This document shows, piece after piece, positions 45,304 through 54,654 of a DNA stretch of 64,000 bases. Within the stretch, counting starts at the first letter, position 1. Each line of letters begins with the position of its first letter. The position numbers and the translations under genes were made by a program. Source of the stretch: Deltaproteobacteria bacterium (GTDB lineage Bacteria > Desulfobacterota > Syntrophobacteria > Syntrophobacterales > Syntrophobacteraceae); assembly GCA_021777755.1 (NCBI GenBank), contig JAJYDE010000002.1, positions 62,001 through 126,000 of the forward strand, in the 5' to 3' direction. The notes beneath the pieces were generated by a model, which saw nothing but the letters and a program-made list of their open reading frames with translations, had not been told where the DNA came from and did not search any database.

Positions 45304-45708
45304 TTATTGAGCAGTGGGAAAGCCCGGAATCGCATCGCCGCCCGTCGAGGGCGCCTGCGTTTGGCTCGCGGTTACGGCTTTGGTGACGATGTTTGATTTG
45401 CCGGTGGCTCCGTCCGGGGTCGTTGAACCGCCTGGCAGAGCGCCAAGAGCATTGGCAACCGCCACGAACATATTCACGATGTTGCCCAAAGCAGGCGTTA
45501 CCGCATTGATCGTTTTGGTAACACTGTCCGCACCCGCTGCTTGTGCCCCGGTGGCGGCCCCGGTCAGAGCGTTTGTGACCGCCCCCATCACGAACTGCTG
45601 TTTTTGCTGCCCGCTACCCGAGCCGAAGATGCCCTCAGCATCCTGGATAAGGCTCGTTATAAAAGGTGAAATCGCCGATATGAGATTGATGATCGATGTG
45701 GCATTCAT
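45304..45708 (-). CDS. Small Ala/Thr-rich phage protein, unknown
   Basis: 134 aa, ATG with GAGGAG upstream. It is hydrophobic and low in charge (LISAISPFITSLIQDAEGIF, VNMFVAVANALGALPGG), with a Ser/Thr/Pro tail. It lies between the head and lysis genes. No family recognised; it could be a minor virion or membrane-associated protein. Confidence 0.6.
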   Translation of the reverse strand: MNATSIINLISAISPFITSLIQDAEGIFGSGSGQQKQQFVMGAVTNALTGAATGAQAAGADSVTKTINAVTPALGNIVNMFVAVANALGALPGGSTTPDGATGKSNIVTKAVTASQTQAPSTGGDAIPGFPTAQ

Positions 45709-45727
45709 TGCTTGTTTCTCCTCTCCT

Positions 45728-45991
45728 CTAGTTCGAAACTGCCGCCATCCCGCTCTTCACATCCTGCGGAGACGCCCCGATGGTCTCAACCTTCATGGAG
45801 GTGATCTGGTCCACCGGGTCCGGCATTGGACCCAGGACCAGGCCGACTTCCTTGGCTCGCTTTTTAGCCGCCGCATCCAGCGGCTTCATAAACGGGCCCG
45901 GAGTCACCGTTTCGGCCAGCTCCACAACCTCGCCGGATTCGTAAATCCGATTATTGATAAACGCCTTCTCCAAAATTTCATACCTGGCCAT
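45728..45991 (-). CDS. Small phage protein between cement and lysis genes
   Basis: 87 aa, ATG with AAGGGAG upstream. The N-terminus MARYEILEKAFINNRIYESGEVVEL has the look of the short beta-barrel-like proteins encoded beside head genes in many phages. The C-terminus is helical and acidic. The function is unknown, possibly head completion or decoration. Confidence 0.6.
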   Translation of the reverse strand: MARYEILEKAFINNRIYESGEVVELAETVTPGPFMKPLDAAAKKRAKEVGLVLGPMPDPVDQITSMKVETIGASPQDVKSGMAAVSN

Positions 45992-46032
45992 GCGTCACTC
46001 CCTTCATAGTGATTGGCACATTCGCATCGGGA

Positions 46033-46560
46033 TCAGATGTACTGGTTGCTATATCCACTGGGGTAGCCCGAGCCAGGGCCCGGCAGTTGGCGGTCGAGAA
46101 CTATGCCGGCCACGATCGCTCCCTGTGTCATATTGGCCCCGGTAACCAGATAGGTGAGCTTCAAATATTTTTGAACTCCCGGCACGATGTCCAGATAGGT
46201 TATTTGTCCGCCCCCCAGATTCACCACGGGGATCACCGGAGTCATATTGATCACAGACCAGGCCCCTGGGGTCCCCGACCCGCTGTCGGGGGCGGTCTGA
46301 AGCTCGATCTGCATGCTCGCTCCCGTCCCCGCGAAGGCCCCAACTATCTCGATTGCGATCTGGAGATCGGGGTTATCCCCGATACCGACATCACGGCCTC
46401 TCCCCGAAGCGCTCGAAGCTATTTGGCTGACATCGATCGTATTCGCCGAATCGGTGCCGGTTCCCGAAGTGAAGGTAACCCCCGAGTTTACCGTAGTTCC
46501 AACAAGCGCCCCCTCGGCGTTTACGCTCCCGTCGAACATCAAAAGCGCATCCATTATCAT
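46033..46560 (-). CDS. Capsid cement protein, BPP-1 Bbp16-like
   Basis: 175 aa. Beta-rich protein directly after the capsid gene: the block TIDVSQIASSASGRGRDVGIG, a middle QIAIEIVGAFAGTGASMQIE and a late GVQKYLKLTYLV are those of the Bbp16-type decoration protein that locks capsomers in BPP-1-like phages. Assignment is from recalled family pattern plus position. Confidence 0.65.
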   Translation of the reverse strand: MIMDALLMFDGSVNAEGALVGTTVNSGVTFTSGTGTDSANTIDVSQIASSASGRGRDVGIGDNPDLQIAIEIVGAFAGTGASMQIELQTAPDSGSGTPGAWSVINMTPVIPVVNLGGGQITYLDIVPGVQKYLKLTYLVTGANMTQGAIVAGIVLDRQLPGPGSGYPSGYSNQYI

Positions 46561-46616
46561 CGTTAAAGTCTCCCGCAGATGAGTGGGGTCGAAAATCCCG
46601 GCCCCGCAAAGTGTTT

Positions 46617-47663
46617 TTATATTACCCTGGACTCCGTGTTCAGGAGCGCATCACAGGTCCTTATCGGAATCCCGCGGAAGGTCGTAACCGGCTTTCCGGC
46701 GAACTCGTCGATTCTCAAAAGCATGTTGCTCTTGTTCAGTGCCTGAATGTCGAGCCAGGTGGAGATGGCGCGGTTGCAGTAGAAACCGGCCTGTCCCATG
46801 GACAGTTGCGGCTCGCCGTTCTGCCCGGAGGTCTGAACGTTGCCGGCCCTGGCCGGCTGGATTGGCAGCCTGTGAATGGCGCGGACCATGAGGTTTATCA
46901 AATTGGGAGGATTGGCGCCGGAGAGGGTCGTAACATCGACATTGCAGATCCTTACCGCGAACCTCCAGTCCTTGACGCACAGCCCCGCATCCCATTTGTA
47001 GTGGGTGCGCCAGGCGTAATAGGGATTATTGTTTGTGTCATAGACCGGAGTCTTGCCCATGTCCTCCTGAACAAACCCGGCCTTCCTTCCCCTTGGGAAT
47101 ATCCCGTGAATGGCAGTTGGTCCCCACATGACCAACCACATCGAGGTGTTGGTCGAACCTGTTCCACCCGCGTCGATAACGTTATTCGCGGTCTGTGCCG
47201 TTGAGGTGCTTACGCTCGGATACCTTGGTGCCAACCCCATGAAGGCGGCGGGAATGCTCGTGATGTTGTTATAGAAGATGGTGCTCGCCATCTGCTGATT
47301 CATGCCTTCCAGGAAAGCCAGTTCCTCGGATAGCCGAAAAGCTCGATCATTTCCCGCAAGCGTCACCAAGTCAACATCGATGTCCGAATAGGTTTCAAGC
47401 ATGCCGCAGGTTTCGGTAATCTGCGCCGTGGTAGACTTTCCCCTGGGAACGCCCTGGTTTAGAAGTCTCCAGTAGGCCTGAGGAAGCCCGGTTCTGATAG
47501 TTGTCTTGTGCCCGGTGGGAAGATTGCCTTCCACCCACAGCATGTCTTCCAAAATTTCGTTTGTCTGGGAAAGAAGATTGATAATTTCGGCTATCTTGCC
47601 GCCATCATCTATCCTTTTGGCCCAGTCAATGAGAGTCAAAGCCATCGGTCCTATAGTTGCCAT
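46617..47663 (-). CDS. Major capsid protein, BPP-1 Bbp17-like
   Basis: 348 aa. The pattern TLIDWAKRIDDGGKIAEIINLL, NEILEDMLWVEGNLPTGHKTT and LPQAYWRLLNQGVPRGKSTT is that of podovirus major capsid proteins with an HK97 fold of the BPP-1 type. It lies between scaffold (upstream) and cement protein (downstream), the canonical order, with 53-56-base gaps. Confidence 0.8.
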   Translation of the reverse strand: MATIGPMALTLIDWAKRIDDGGKIAEIINLLSQTNEILEDMLWVEGNLPTGHKTTIRTGLPQAYWRLLNQGVPRGKSTTAQITETCGMLETYSDIDVDLVTLAGNDRAFRLSEELAFLEGMNQQMASTIFYNNITSIPAAFMGLAPRYPSVSTSTAQTANNVIDAGGTGSTNTSMWLVMWGPTAIHGIFPRGRKAGFVQEDMGKTPVYDTNNNPYYAWRTHYKWDAGLCVKDWRFAVRICNVDVTTLSGANPPNLINLMVRAIHRLPIQPARAGNVQTSGQNGEPQLSMGQAGFYCNRAISTWLDIQALNKSNMLLRIDEFAGKPVTTFRGIPIRTCDALLNTESRVI

Positions 47664-47715
47664 GGATCAAAGCTCCTTTCCTGAACAGTAGCCCGTGACT
47701 GCCACGTCACTGTCG

Positions 47716-48468
47716 CTACACACTGTTCATAGTAGGATACATAGAGTTAAGGAATGTCTGCTGCTTGTCCTGCGGCACAGGTTTGCCCACCAGATGGCCA
47801 GGCTCGGCAAAAAGCTTTCCCATTCTCACAAAGAGCCTTTGAACCTCTGGATGGTGCATTGCACCGGTAACCTTCAGCGCCTCTCGAATCGCCTGTACTT
47901 CCGCCTGCGTTTTGAAAAAAGGGTTTGATTCATTTGGCACGAAAGCCTGTTGGGCATCCTTTACGGACTGTTCGAGCCTTGTGCCCCCAACCTCGGGATC
48001 TGACTTGGTCTGGTTCCACCACTGCTCGGTCTGTTCTTTCCATGCTTTGTAGGGCTGCTCGATCATCGCTTTGATCTTCGGCCCCGCGAAGTCGAGGACT
48101 CTTTGCGCCTGCTCCTGTGTCAAGTCCTGCTCTCTGGCGAAAGACTTGAAATCGGTCAGCTCCTGGCCCTCCAATTTCATCCCTTCCGGAACGGCAAAAT
48201 CGACGTACTCCGCAGGGGCTCGCAACTCCGGTTTTGTATCTTCGGTGGCTCCTTCCTCATTTTCACCGACCGACTCCTTGCCTTCTTCCCCCGCCAGTAT
48301 GCTTGTCGGCTTATTGGCAGAACCCTCCACACTTCCGCTTTTTGTTGATTGAGCAGGATTTGCAGCCTCTACGACCTCTTCTTGTGCCGCAGCGATAGGC
48401 TCACCGGCGCCTAAGGCTTCAAACCCGGCAGATCCGCTCTGTTCAATCGCCGTCAGTTCGTCACTCAT
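47716..48468 (-). CDS. Phage capsid scaffold protein
   Basis: 250 aa from the ATG at 48468 (GGAGG upstream; the longer frame runs through a terminator hairpin). Acidic, helical and low in hydrophobics in the N-terminal half, then EGQELTDFKSFAREQDLTQEQAQRVLDF and WWNQTKSDPEVGG, the layout of podovirus scaffolds placed before the capsid gene. The C-terminal tail, usually the capsid-binding part, ends MYPTMNSV. Confidence 0.75.
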   Translation of the reverse strand: MSDELTAIEQSGSAGFEALGAGEPIAAAQEEVVEAANPAQSTKSGSVEGSANKPTSILAGEEGKESVGENEEGATEDTKPELRAPAEYVDFAVPEGMKLEGQELTDFKSFAREQDLTQEQAQRVLDFAGPKIKAMIEQPYKAWKEQTEQWWNQTKSDPEVGGTRLEQSVKDAQQAFVPNESNPFFKTQAEVQAIREALKVTGAMHHPEVQRLFVRMGKLFAEPGHLVGKPVPQDKQQTFLNSMYPTMNSV

Positions 48469-48489
48469 CAGCATTTTCCTCCATGCCAT

Positions 48490-48527
48490 AAAAAAAGCCC
48501 GACTCGCCATAGCTACGAATCGGGCTT
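48490..48527 (-). terminator. Strong rho-independent terminator just upstream of the scaffold gene
   Basis: On the minus strand AAGCCCGA...TCGGGCTT (eight pairs) is followed by seven T (plus-strand A-run 48490-48496). It stands only about 20 bases before the scaffold start codon, against the direction of late transcription. It could end transcripts arriving from nuo, or act as an attenuator of the capsid genes. Confidence 0.75.
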
Positions 48528-48633
48528 CCCGTTGGCTGCGCTTAAGCCGGGCCAGGGCAAGCGCAAAAGGTTTTTTCAATCAACTTGACTTCGCACGCAA
48601 AGGTATACTGGAAACATCATCAACTTGGCAAAA

Positions 48634-48692
48634 GGCAACCAGAAGAGGCAATTGAAGTGGAAATCAGAAGAGGAAACCAGAAACGGAAAAAA
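48634..48692 (+). repeat. Four-unit ~13-bp tandem repeat, copy B
   Basis: GGCAACCAGAAGA (48634-48646), GGCAATTGAAGT (12 bases, 48647-48658), GGAAATCAGAAGA (48659-48671), GGAAACCAGAAAC (48672-48684), then GG plus eight A. It has the same layout as copies A and C; the orientation is the same as copy C. Confidence 0.75.
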
Positions 48693-48788
48693 AAGAGGCT
48701 CTAAAAAAGACCGGCCAAAAAAAGACCGACTCCCGGCAGCACCCAGTTAAAAACGGGGCACAGGGGAATCGGCCATCATGACCTGTAG

Positions 48789-48813
48789 AAGGAATAAGCA
48801 GATCTTATTCCTT
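48789..48813. terminator. Perfect hairpin downstream of nuoN
   Basis: AAGGAATAAG (48789-48798) and CTTATTCCTT (48804-48813) form a ten-pair stem with a five-base loop, 24 bases past the nuoN stop. No T-run follows outside the stem. It is probably the 3' end of the nuo transcript. Confidence 0.5.
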
Positions 48814-48836
48814 ATCGCAGGAGCTATCCGGGCTGA

Positions 48837-50261
48837 TCAAAAAAGAGTTCTCGCCGCAGCCTCTGTGAGCGAAACGACCTGATCGGGGAAAAGACCCAGG
48901 TAGATCGTCATGACCACCAGAACAATACTCATAACCCGCGTCCACATATCAACCGCAATAGCCGGGTATTCTTTGACAGGCTTAAGCAGGTAGGCGGCCT
49001 TGAAAACAATCAGATAGTAATAAAGCGATATAGTGGCGTTAACCATACCGATAATGGCCAGGAACAGATATCCTTTGTGCACAGCCGCAGCGAACACAAG
49101 GAATTTGCCAGTAAACCCGGCTGTTGGGGGGATGCCGGCCAGACCGAAAAGACCGAGCATAAAGGTCATTGCAAGCAGGGGTGAACGTTTGTAGAGCCCC
49201 GCAAGTTCCTTGATCTGAAGGTTGTGACCGTCATCGGCCACCTTCATAATCACCATGAACACCGAATAGTTCATCACCAAGTATGCCGCCGCATAATAAA
49301 TGGCGCTGGCAAAACCCTGACTATTGAGCGTTAGAATCCCTATGAGTATGTAACCGGCATGGGCTATACTCGAGTAGGCCAGAAGCCTCTTCAAGTCCTT
49401 CTGGATCAGAGCGACCAGATTACCGAAGGTCATGGAGGCAATCGACAGCACGATCAACAGCTTTACCAACCCCGGGCTGGCACCGCCCGACAGGCCGGCA
49501 AACCGGATGATCATGGCCGCCGCGGCCATCTTTGAAACAGTTGCGATATAAGTTGTGACTTGGTTGGACGCCCCCTGGTAAACATCCGGCGCCCAGATAT
49601 GAAAGGGGAAAAGCGCCAACTTGAAAAAGAAGCCGGCAAGGGTCAAAACAAGTCCAACAATCGCGGCCGGTTGATGGATGACAGCTGGCAGCGCCTTTAT
49701 CAATTGCGGCACATAGGTAGTATGTCCTACCCCGAAAAGAAGGCTTATGCCAAAAATCATAAACCCCGAGGAGGTAACGCCGATCATGAAATACTTGACG
49801 CCGGATTCGAAATAGCGATCTTCTCCCCGTCGCATGGGCACCAGCAGGTAGAGGGAGTAAGAGGAAAGCTCCATGGAAACATAGATCGTAAGCAACTCGA
49901 CCGAACTGACCAGCATCATCATGGCGAGCGTGCACACAAAAATCAAGAAATAATACTCGGCGTGCTGCCTTGAATCGATCCCTTTCAATTCACTGGATGA
50001 AAACATCACCCAGACAGTGCCAAGGGCCAGCAGCACTTTGAATATCTGGCTGAAAAGGTCAACCCGGTAACAGTTGAAAAAAAGCATCCCTTCCTGATGG
50101 GATGAAGCCACGGTTATGAGCAGACCGACAGCGGAAAGGACTACCGCCCATCTGTGAAACCCGGCGGGATTTGGCGATTTTCTCAAGGAAAAGATGAAAA
50201 AGAGAAGAGCGCCCAGGATGAAAAAAAGCTCGGGAAGAAAAAGCATAAAATCCGTCATCAC
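48837..50261 (-). CDS. nuoN: NADH-quinone oxidoreductase subunit N
   Basis: 474 aa, about 14 membrane helices, antiporter-like proton channel of complex I. It has [38 protein letters not shown] (key Lys), [20 protein letters not shown] and [17 protein letters not shown]. It is the last gene of the nuo operon; its stop is the host edge next to the phage segment. Confidence 0.95.
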   Translation of the reverse strand: MMTDFMLFLPELFFILGALLFFIFSLRKSPNPAGFHRWAVVLSAVGLLITVASSHQEGMLFFNCYRVDLFSQIFKVLLALGTVWVMFSSSELKGIDSRQHAEYYFLIFVCTLAMMMLVSSVELLTIYVSMELSSYSLYLLVPMRRGEDRYFESGVKYFMIGVTSSGFMIFGISLLFGVGHTTYVPQLIKALPAVIHQPAAIVGLVLTLAGFFFKLALFPFHIWAPDVYQGASNQVTTYIATVSKMAAAAMIIRFAGLSGGASPGLVKLLIVLSIASMTFGNLVALIQKDLKRLLAYSSIAHAGYILIGILTLNSQGFASAIYYAAAYLVMNYSVFMVIMKVADDGHNLQIKELAGLYKRSPLLAMTFMLGLFGLAGIPPTAGFTGKFLVFAAAVHKGYLFLAIIGMVNATISLYYYLIVFKAAYLLKPVKEYPAIAVDMWTRVMSIVLVVMTIYLGLFPDQVVSLTEAAARTLF

Positions 50262-50282
50262 GTTCCTTTACCTGACAAGCTT

Positions 50283-51758
50283 TTAGAACCGGGTCACAAA
50301 CGGAATAACCGTGCTCTGAATCACGTCGAGCATAACCTTTGGAAACAAGCCGAAAAACAGGATGCAACTCATCAAAACCACACGCGGAACAGTTAGAAAC
50401 ATGGAAACATCGGGAATGTGCTCCCACTTGGGGTTCTTTTCACCGTAGAAGGTCCTCTGCACGACCCGCAACATAAAAAGAGCGCTAAGAATCATGCCCG
50501 AAGTGGCGAGAATCCCGGCCACGGGGAAAACCTTCACCGCGGCGGTCAAGACCAGAAATTCGGCCCAAAAACTGGCCATAAGCGGAACGCCGATACCGGC
50601 AAGCGCGGCAAAAATGAAAAAGGAGGAGGCTATCGGCATGGTCTTGGATAAACCGCCAAGCTCGGGAATCACTTTGGTGTGGGTGCGATCGTAGATGAAG
50701 CCGACCGCGGAGAAGAACAAAGCTGTCATAATTCCGTGGGCAAACATCTGAAAGACGGCCCCGTTAATCCCGTTGACTGAAAGTGTGGCCAGCCCCAGTC
50801 CGACAATTCCCATGTGCGATACGCTCGAGTAGCCGATCACATACTTCAGGTCGGTCTGCGCAAGGCCTGCGAGCGCCCCGTAGATGATCCCGATGGTTCC
50901 GAGCAGAGCCATCAAATGCGACCAGTAAACCGCGCCCTGCGGACATAGAGTCATACCGATTCGCAATACCCCGTAAGCGCCCAACTTCATCAAAACACCG
51001 GCGTGTATCATACTAACAGCTGTCGGGGCGGCAACATGGCCAACCGGAGACCATGTATGGAACGGCCACACCGCGGCCAAAATTCCAAACCCGAGATAGA
51101 GCATCAGGAAGGCCACCTTTTGGTCAAAAACACTGAAGCCGATCTTCTGAAGCATGAAGAGGTCGAAGGTATGCCCCCCACCTTTGGCCCATAAAAACAG
51201 AATGGCAGGCAGAATGAAAGCGCTTCCGGCAAGCAGATACAATGTCAGCTTCATCGCGCCGTATTCCTTGCGCGTGCCTCCCCATATGGCGATCAACGGG
51301 TACATCGGAAACAACGAAACATCGTACCAAACAAAGATCCAGAAAAGATCCATCGACATAAACACGCCGTAGACGCCCGCAACCAGGAGAAAAATCAGAG
51401 CGTAGAATTCTTTTACCCTGTGCTCAAGCTCCCACATCGTCCAGACCCCGGTAAAAAGGACAACCGAGGTGAGCAACATCATAGGCAGGTTTATTCCATC
51501 AACGCCGTTGAACCAGTAGATACCAAGGCTCTTAACCCACAAAACCCGCTCGACGAATTGGAGTCCGCCCTTGTGGAAATCATAGGCGTGATAAAGCCAA
51601 AGACACAGCGCCAGTCCGAGGGATGCGCTGACAAGGCTGACCTGCTTAATGAGTTTCGTTTTCTCAGGCGGGATGAAAATAATAACCAGCAACCCGATGA
51701 TCGTAGTCATCAGGATAGTGGTCAAGATTGGAAAACCGGCCATGTTCATCGCAGTCAT
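50283..51758 (-). CDS. nuoM: NADH-quinone oxidoreductase subunit M
   Basis: 491 aa, about 14 membrane helices, proton-pumping antiporter-like subunit. It has VWYDVSLFPMYPLIAIWGG (the acidic residue normally in the VWEAML-type motif reads D), VWPFHTWSPVGHVAAPTAVSMIHAGVLMK, QTDLKYVIGYSSVSHMG and GIGVPLMASFWAEF. The motif shift from E to D is noted; it may still carry the charge. It is followed by nuoN after 21 bases. Confidence 0.95.
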   Translation of the reverse strand: MTAMNMAGFPILTTILMTTIIGLLVIIFIPPEKTKLIKQVSLVSASLGLALCLWLYHAYDFHKGGLQFVERVLWVKSLGIYWFNGVDGINLPMMLLTSVVLFTGVWTMWELEHRVKEFYALIFLLVAGVYGVFMSMDLFWIFVWYDVSLFPMYPLIAIWGGTRKEYGAMKLTLYLLAGSAFILPAILFLWAKGGGHTFDLFMLQKIGFSVFDQKVAFLMLYLGFGILAAVWPFHTWSPVGHVAAPTAVSMIHAGVLMKLGAYGVLRIGMTLCPQGAVYWSHLMALLGTIGIIYGALAGLAQTDLKYVIGYSSVSHMGIVGLGLATLSVNGINGAVFQMFAHGIMTALFFSAVGFIYDRTHTKVIPELGGLSKTMPIASSFFIFAALAGIGVPLMASFWAEFLVLTAAVKVFPVAGILATSGMILSALFMLRVVQRTFYGEKNPKWEHIPDVSMFLTVPRVVLMSCILFFGLFPKVMLDVIQSTVIPFVTRF

Positions 51759-51787
51759 TTGATGCCCTTGTGATAGTTATGGTTGAA

Positions 51788-53773
51788 CTAGATCACGAAA
51801 TAGAGAACTGCGGCCCCGGCGACAAGCACCATGAGCACCAAGTTGAATTGCAGCATTCCTGATTGAAGAAAGCTGAAGACGCGTCCGCTTCCTTCGGTAA
51901 ATACGCATATGCCGTCGATACCGCCGTCTATAATGCGTCGATCATTTTTGACGAAAAGGCTGGTGAGGCCAGCGTAGACAAAGGTGTCAAGCCCCTTTCG
52001 GTATAAAATATCCAAAAACCACCGCAGGTCGAACAGCTTCCAAACAGCGGGGAAATGGCTGAGAAAACCCTTGCGGCTTGCCCCTTTTCTTCCATACTCG
52101 AACCACGCAAGCGTAATGCCGAGAAGTCCCGCGGAAATCCCTAAAACCATAAGGAGCGAACCACTCGGTTCCTGAGCGTGGGCAGCCGCCGCGGCGGTCG
52201 CGTTGACCGCACCATGCACCGCTGCGGCGGAGCGTGCGTGCGCTGAAACCTCCCCGGCGCGGGGAACCAGCCGCATCAGGAAATGCTCCAGGCCATGTTC
52301 GGTAAAGCCCAGCACCACACTCACCCCGGCAAGAAACATGACAGGTATCGCCATCGCCCGGAATGCAAAGCCGTGATGCTCTTCTTCGTGCTCGTGAGCA
52401 TCCGGACCGTGCTCAGCGTGATGGTGTTGTTCCTCGATCCCATCCTTGGGAAAGAGAATGTGAAATATCAGGCGAAAACTGTAATAAGCGGTGAGCACCG
52501 CGCCGAAAAGGCCGGCGGCATACCATATCTTGCTGGGCTGAGCCGCAAGTACCGTCAGAATCGCTTCCTTGCTGAAAAATCCGGAAAAAGGAGGTACCCC
52601 GGACAGAGCCAAAGCCCCTATGGTCATGCACACCATGGGGATCTTGAGCCTGCGGCCCCCCTTCTTACCGATGATGCGCATGTCGTTCGTGTGGAATTCA
52701 TGAATGAATATGCCGGAACAAAGAAAAAGGAGAGCTTTAAACCCCGCATGGGTCGTAAGGTGGAAAACGCCGGCAAAATAACCGCCGGCCGAAAGGGCCA
52801 TGACCATATACCCCAACTGACTGACAGTGGAATAGGCCCACACCTGCTTTAAATCGTAAGTAACCATCGCCATTGTCGAGGACAAAAGCATGGTGACAGT
52901 CCCGATGGCAAGCGCAACCTGCATCGCTTCAGGAGAAGCCGAAAAGAAGGGAAAAATCCTGCTGAACATGTAGACGCCGGCGGCCACCATGGTGGCAGAA
53001 TGCAGAAGGGCGCTGACCGGGGTCGGCCCTTCCATCGCATCGGGCAACCAGGTGAGCAGTGGAAACTGTGCGCTCTTACCGATAACACCGCAAAAAATGA
53101 GAAGCGCCGACAAGGTGACCAAACCCTTCGGCAGTCCATGGGTCACGGCCGCGTGGTTCAACTCCGGGATGCCGAGATTCCCAAAACCTATAAGGAGCAG
53201 GATAAGGCCAAGGAAAAACCCCACGTCGCCAACCCTGTTCATCACAAAGGCCTTTTTGCCGGCTTGGGAGGCGCTCCACTTTTCGTAGTAGAAACCAATC
53301 AGGAAGTAGGAGGCAAGCCCGACCATCTCCCAGAAGATGAACAACTGAAGCATGCTGCCGGCAATGACCATGTTCATCATTGCCCAGGCAAAGAGAGACT
53401 GAAAAGCATAATACCGGCTGTAGCCGGGATCGCCCGCCATATATCCAAGCGAGTAGATTTGCACAAGGCATGCAACAATGCCAACAATCGTCAGCATGAG
53501 AAGACTTAGAGGATCCAGGTAATAACCGAAGGCGATGTTCAACTTGCCCGAGCAAAACCAGAGCGTCTGGTATTGAAGAGCAGGCGCGCTAAAGAGTTTA
53601 ACCAGCAGAGAAATGGCGCTGACTGCAGACACAACGATCGATCCAACCGATATTCGGCTGGAAAGACGCGGATTTGATCGCGTGAAGATCAAAATTACCG
53701 CCATGGAAAAAAACGGAATGTTTGTACCCAGAACGGTCGCGAGAAGGACGGGATCCCGAAACAATGCGCCCAT
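51788..53773 (-). CDS. nuoL: NADH-quinone oxidoreductase subunit L
   Basis: 661 aa, about 16 membrane helices plus the long lateral helix. It has FIFWEMVGLASYFLIGFYYEK, SAQFPLLTWLPDAMEGPTPVSALLHSATMVAAG, DLKQVWAYSTVSQLG and SGVPPFSGFFSKEA. A His-rich cytoplasmic loop (EEQHHHAEHG, HEHEEEHHG) lies near residue 450 and an Ala-rich one near 520; both are extra to E. coli NuoL. AAGGA precedes the ATG. Confidence 0.95.
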   Translation of the reverse strand: MGALFRDPVLLATVLGTNIPFFSMAVILIFTRSNPRLSSRISVGSIVVSAVSAISLLVKLFSAPALQYQTLWFCSGKLNIAFGYYLDPLSLLMLTIVGIVACLVQIYSLGYMAGDPGYSRYYAFQSLFAWAMMNMVIAGSMLQLFIFWEMVGLASYFLIGFYYEKWSASQAGKKAFVMNRVGDVGFFLGLILLLIGFGNLGIPELNHAAVTHGLPKGLVTLSALLIFCGVIGKSAQFPLLTWLPDAMEGPTPVSALLHSATMVAAGVYMFSRIFPFFSASPEAMQVALAIGTVTMLLSSTMAMVTYDLKQVWAYSTVSQLGYMVMALSAGGYFAGVFHLTTHAGFKALLFLCSGIFIHEFHTNDMRIIGKKGGRRLKIPMVCMTIGALALSGVPPFSGFFSKEAILTVLAAQPSKIWYAAGLFGAVLTAYYSFRLIFHILFPKDGIEEQHHHAEHGPDAHEHEEEHHGFAFRAMAIPVMFLAGVSVVLGFTEHGLEHFLMRLVPRAGEVSAHARSAAAVHGAVNATAAAAAHAQEPSGSLLMVLGISAGLLGITLAWFEYGRKGASRKGFLSHFPAVWKLFDLRWFLDILYRKGLDTFVYAGLTSLFVKNDRRIIDGGIDGICVFTEGSGRVFSFLQSGMLQFNLVLMVLVAGAAVLYFVI

Positions 53774-53780
53774 GGCGGTT

Positions 53781-54089
53781 CTATCCTTTCATCTTCTGAG
53801 CAGCTTCGATATTGATCGAGTGCATCTTGCGATAAAGAGCCAGAATGATGCTCAGGCCGATGGCAGCTTCCGCCGCCGCGAGACCCATGACGAAAAGGGT
53901 GATCACCTGCCCGGTAACCGGGTCCGAAACGAGGAACCTGTTATAGGCCATGAAATTGAGGTTGGCGGCGTTTAGCAAAAGCTCGACCGATATCAACATA
54001 CCGATGAGATTTCGACGCTGCAATATTCCCAGAAGACCCAACGAAAACAGAAGGGCCGAAATGATCAGATACGTGGACAGACTATTCAC
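53781..54089 (-). CDS. nuoK: NADH-quinone oxidoreductase subunit K
   Basis: 102 aa, three membrane helices, GTG start overlapping the nuoJ stop. SVELLLNAANLNFMAY carries the conserved membrane Glu, and FVMGLAAAEAAIGLSIILALYR the second. Normal length. Confidence 0.95.
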   Translation of the reverse strand: MNSLSTYLIISALLFSLGLLGILQRRNLIGMLISVELLLNAANLNFMAYNRFLVSDPVTGQVITLFVMGLAAAEAAIGLSIILALYRKMHSINIEAAQKMKG

Positions 54090-54619
54090 GAACTTAACCT
54101 CCGGCTGAATCCCGCGGTAATGACCGCCCCGATGATAGCGACAAGCAGCACCAGCGAAATCACTTCGAAAACCAGTTCATAACGGGTAAGTAGCGCATCT
54201 CCGATGCTTTGGACCGACCACTTCGAAGCCTCGTAGACATGTCCGGCCGCCACCTGCCATTTGGTCTTGAGGGCCACACCGACAGCGCCGATAAAGAAGA
54301 CCACGCTTGCCAAAATCCCCATCCATACCTTCCGGGCAGGCCGGGGTGGAACCTCGATATGAAGAGGTCGCGAAAGCATTATGGCGAAGACGATCGCGAT
54401 GCAAATGGCGCCAACATAAATGAGCAGTTGCATCATGGCGACAAAAAGGCTGCCCAGATAGAGATAGAAACCGGCAATACCGGTTAACGCCAGCGCCAGT
54501 CCCAGAACATTGTACAGGATGTTCCTGGGAAAAACGGCGATCGAGGCGCCAGCAATGGTCAGTGCGACCGTAACCCAGAAGGCCGCCTGCAAAATGAAAT
54601 TAAGGCCGGAAGTATCCAT
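54086..54619 (-). CDS. nuoJ: NADH-quinone oxidoreductase subunit J
   Basis: 177 aa, five membrane helices. NILYNVLGLALALTGIAGFYLYLGSLFVAMMQLLIYVGAI is the conserved ND6-type region (positions about 30-68, shown in parts: LGSLFVAMMQLLIYVGAI). It overlaps nuoK by four bases and follows nuoI after 35 bases. Confidence 0.94.
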   Translation of the reverse strand: MDTSGLNFILQAAFWVTVALTIAGASIAVFPRNILYNVLGLALALTGIAGFYLYLGSLFVAMMQLLIYVGAICIAIVFAIMLSRPLHIEVPPRPARKVWMGILASVVFFIGAVGVALKTKWQVAAGHVYEASKWSVQSIGDALLTRYELVFEVISLVLLVAIIGAVITAGFSRRLSS

Positions 54620-54654
54620 CCATGTCCCCTTGCCCGAATAAGTTACCAGATCGA

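Larger units (their letters stand above)
34600..48740 (-). mobile_element. Podovirus segment 1: tail, lysis, cement, capsid, scaffold
   Basis: Fifteen consecutive minus-strand genes, mostly with AAGGAG-type ribosome binding sites and short gaps, form the late half of a BPP-1/T7-like podovirus. The order in the direction of transcription is scaffold, major capsid, cement, small genes, lysis, tail tubular A, fibre genes, tail tubular B and internal virion proteins. The right limit is placed after the 13-bp repeat because the same repeat lies in segment 2; the left limit is uncertain. No integrase, repressor or replication gene is present. Lysogenic state is inferred from the host flanks. Confidence 0.85.
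48469..48836. other. Phage/host junction region next to nuoN
   Basis: 368 gene-free bases between the scaffold gene and the nuoN stop. From left to right it holds a minus-strand terminator (48490-48527), the 13-bp repeat copy B (48634-48692), an A-rich stretch with repeated AAAAAAGACCG near 48704-48730, and the perfect hairpin at 48789-48813. The phage/host breakpoint should lie between the repeat and that hairpin. Confidence 0.5.

Noticed and set aside
34717-48468. A diversity-generating retroelement as in phage BPP-1
   Set aside because: No reverse transcriptase, Avd or C-type-lectin variable protein was found, and no template/variable repeat pair was noticed.
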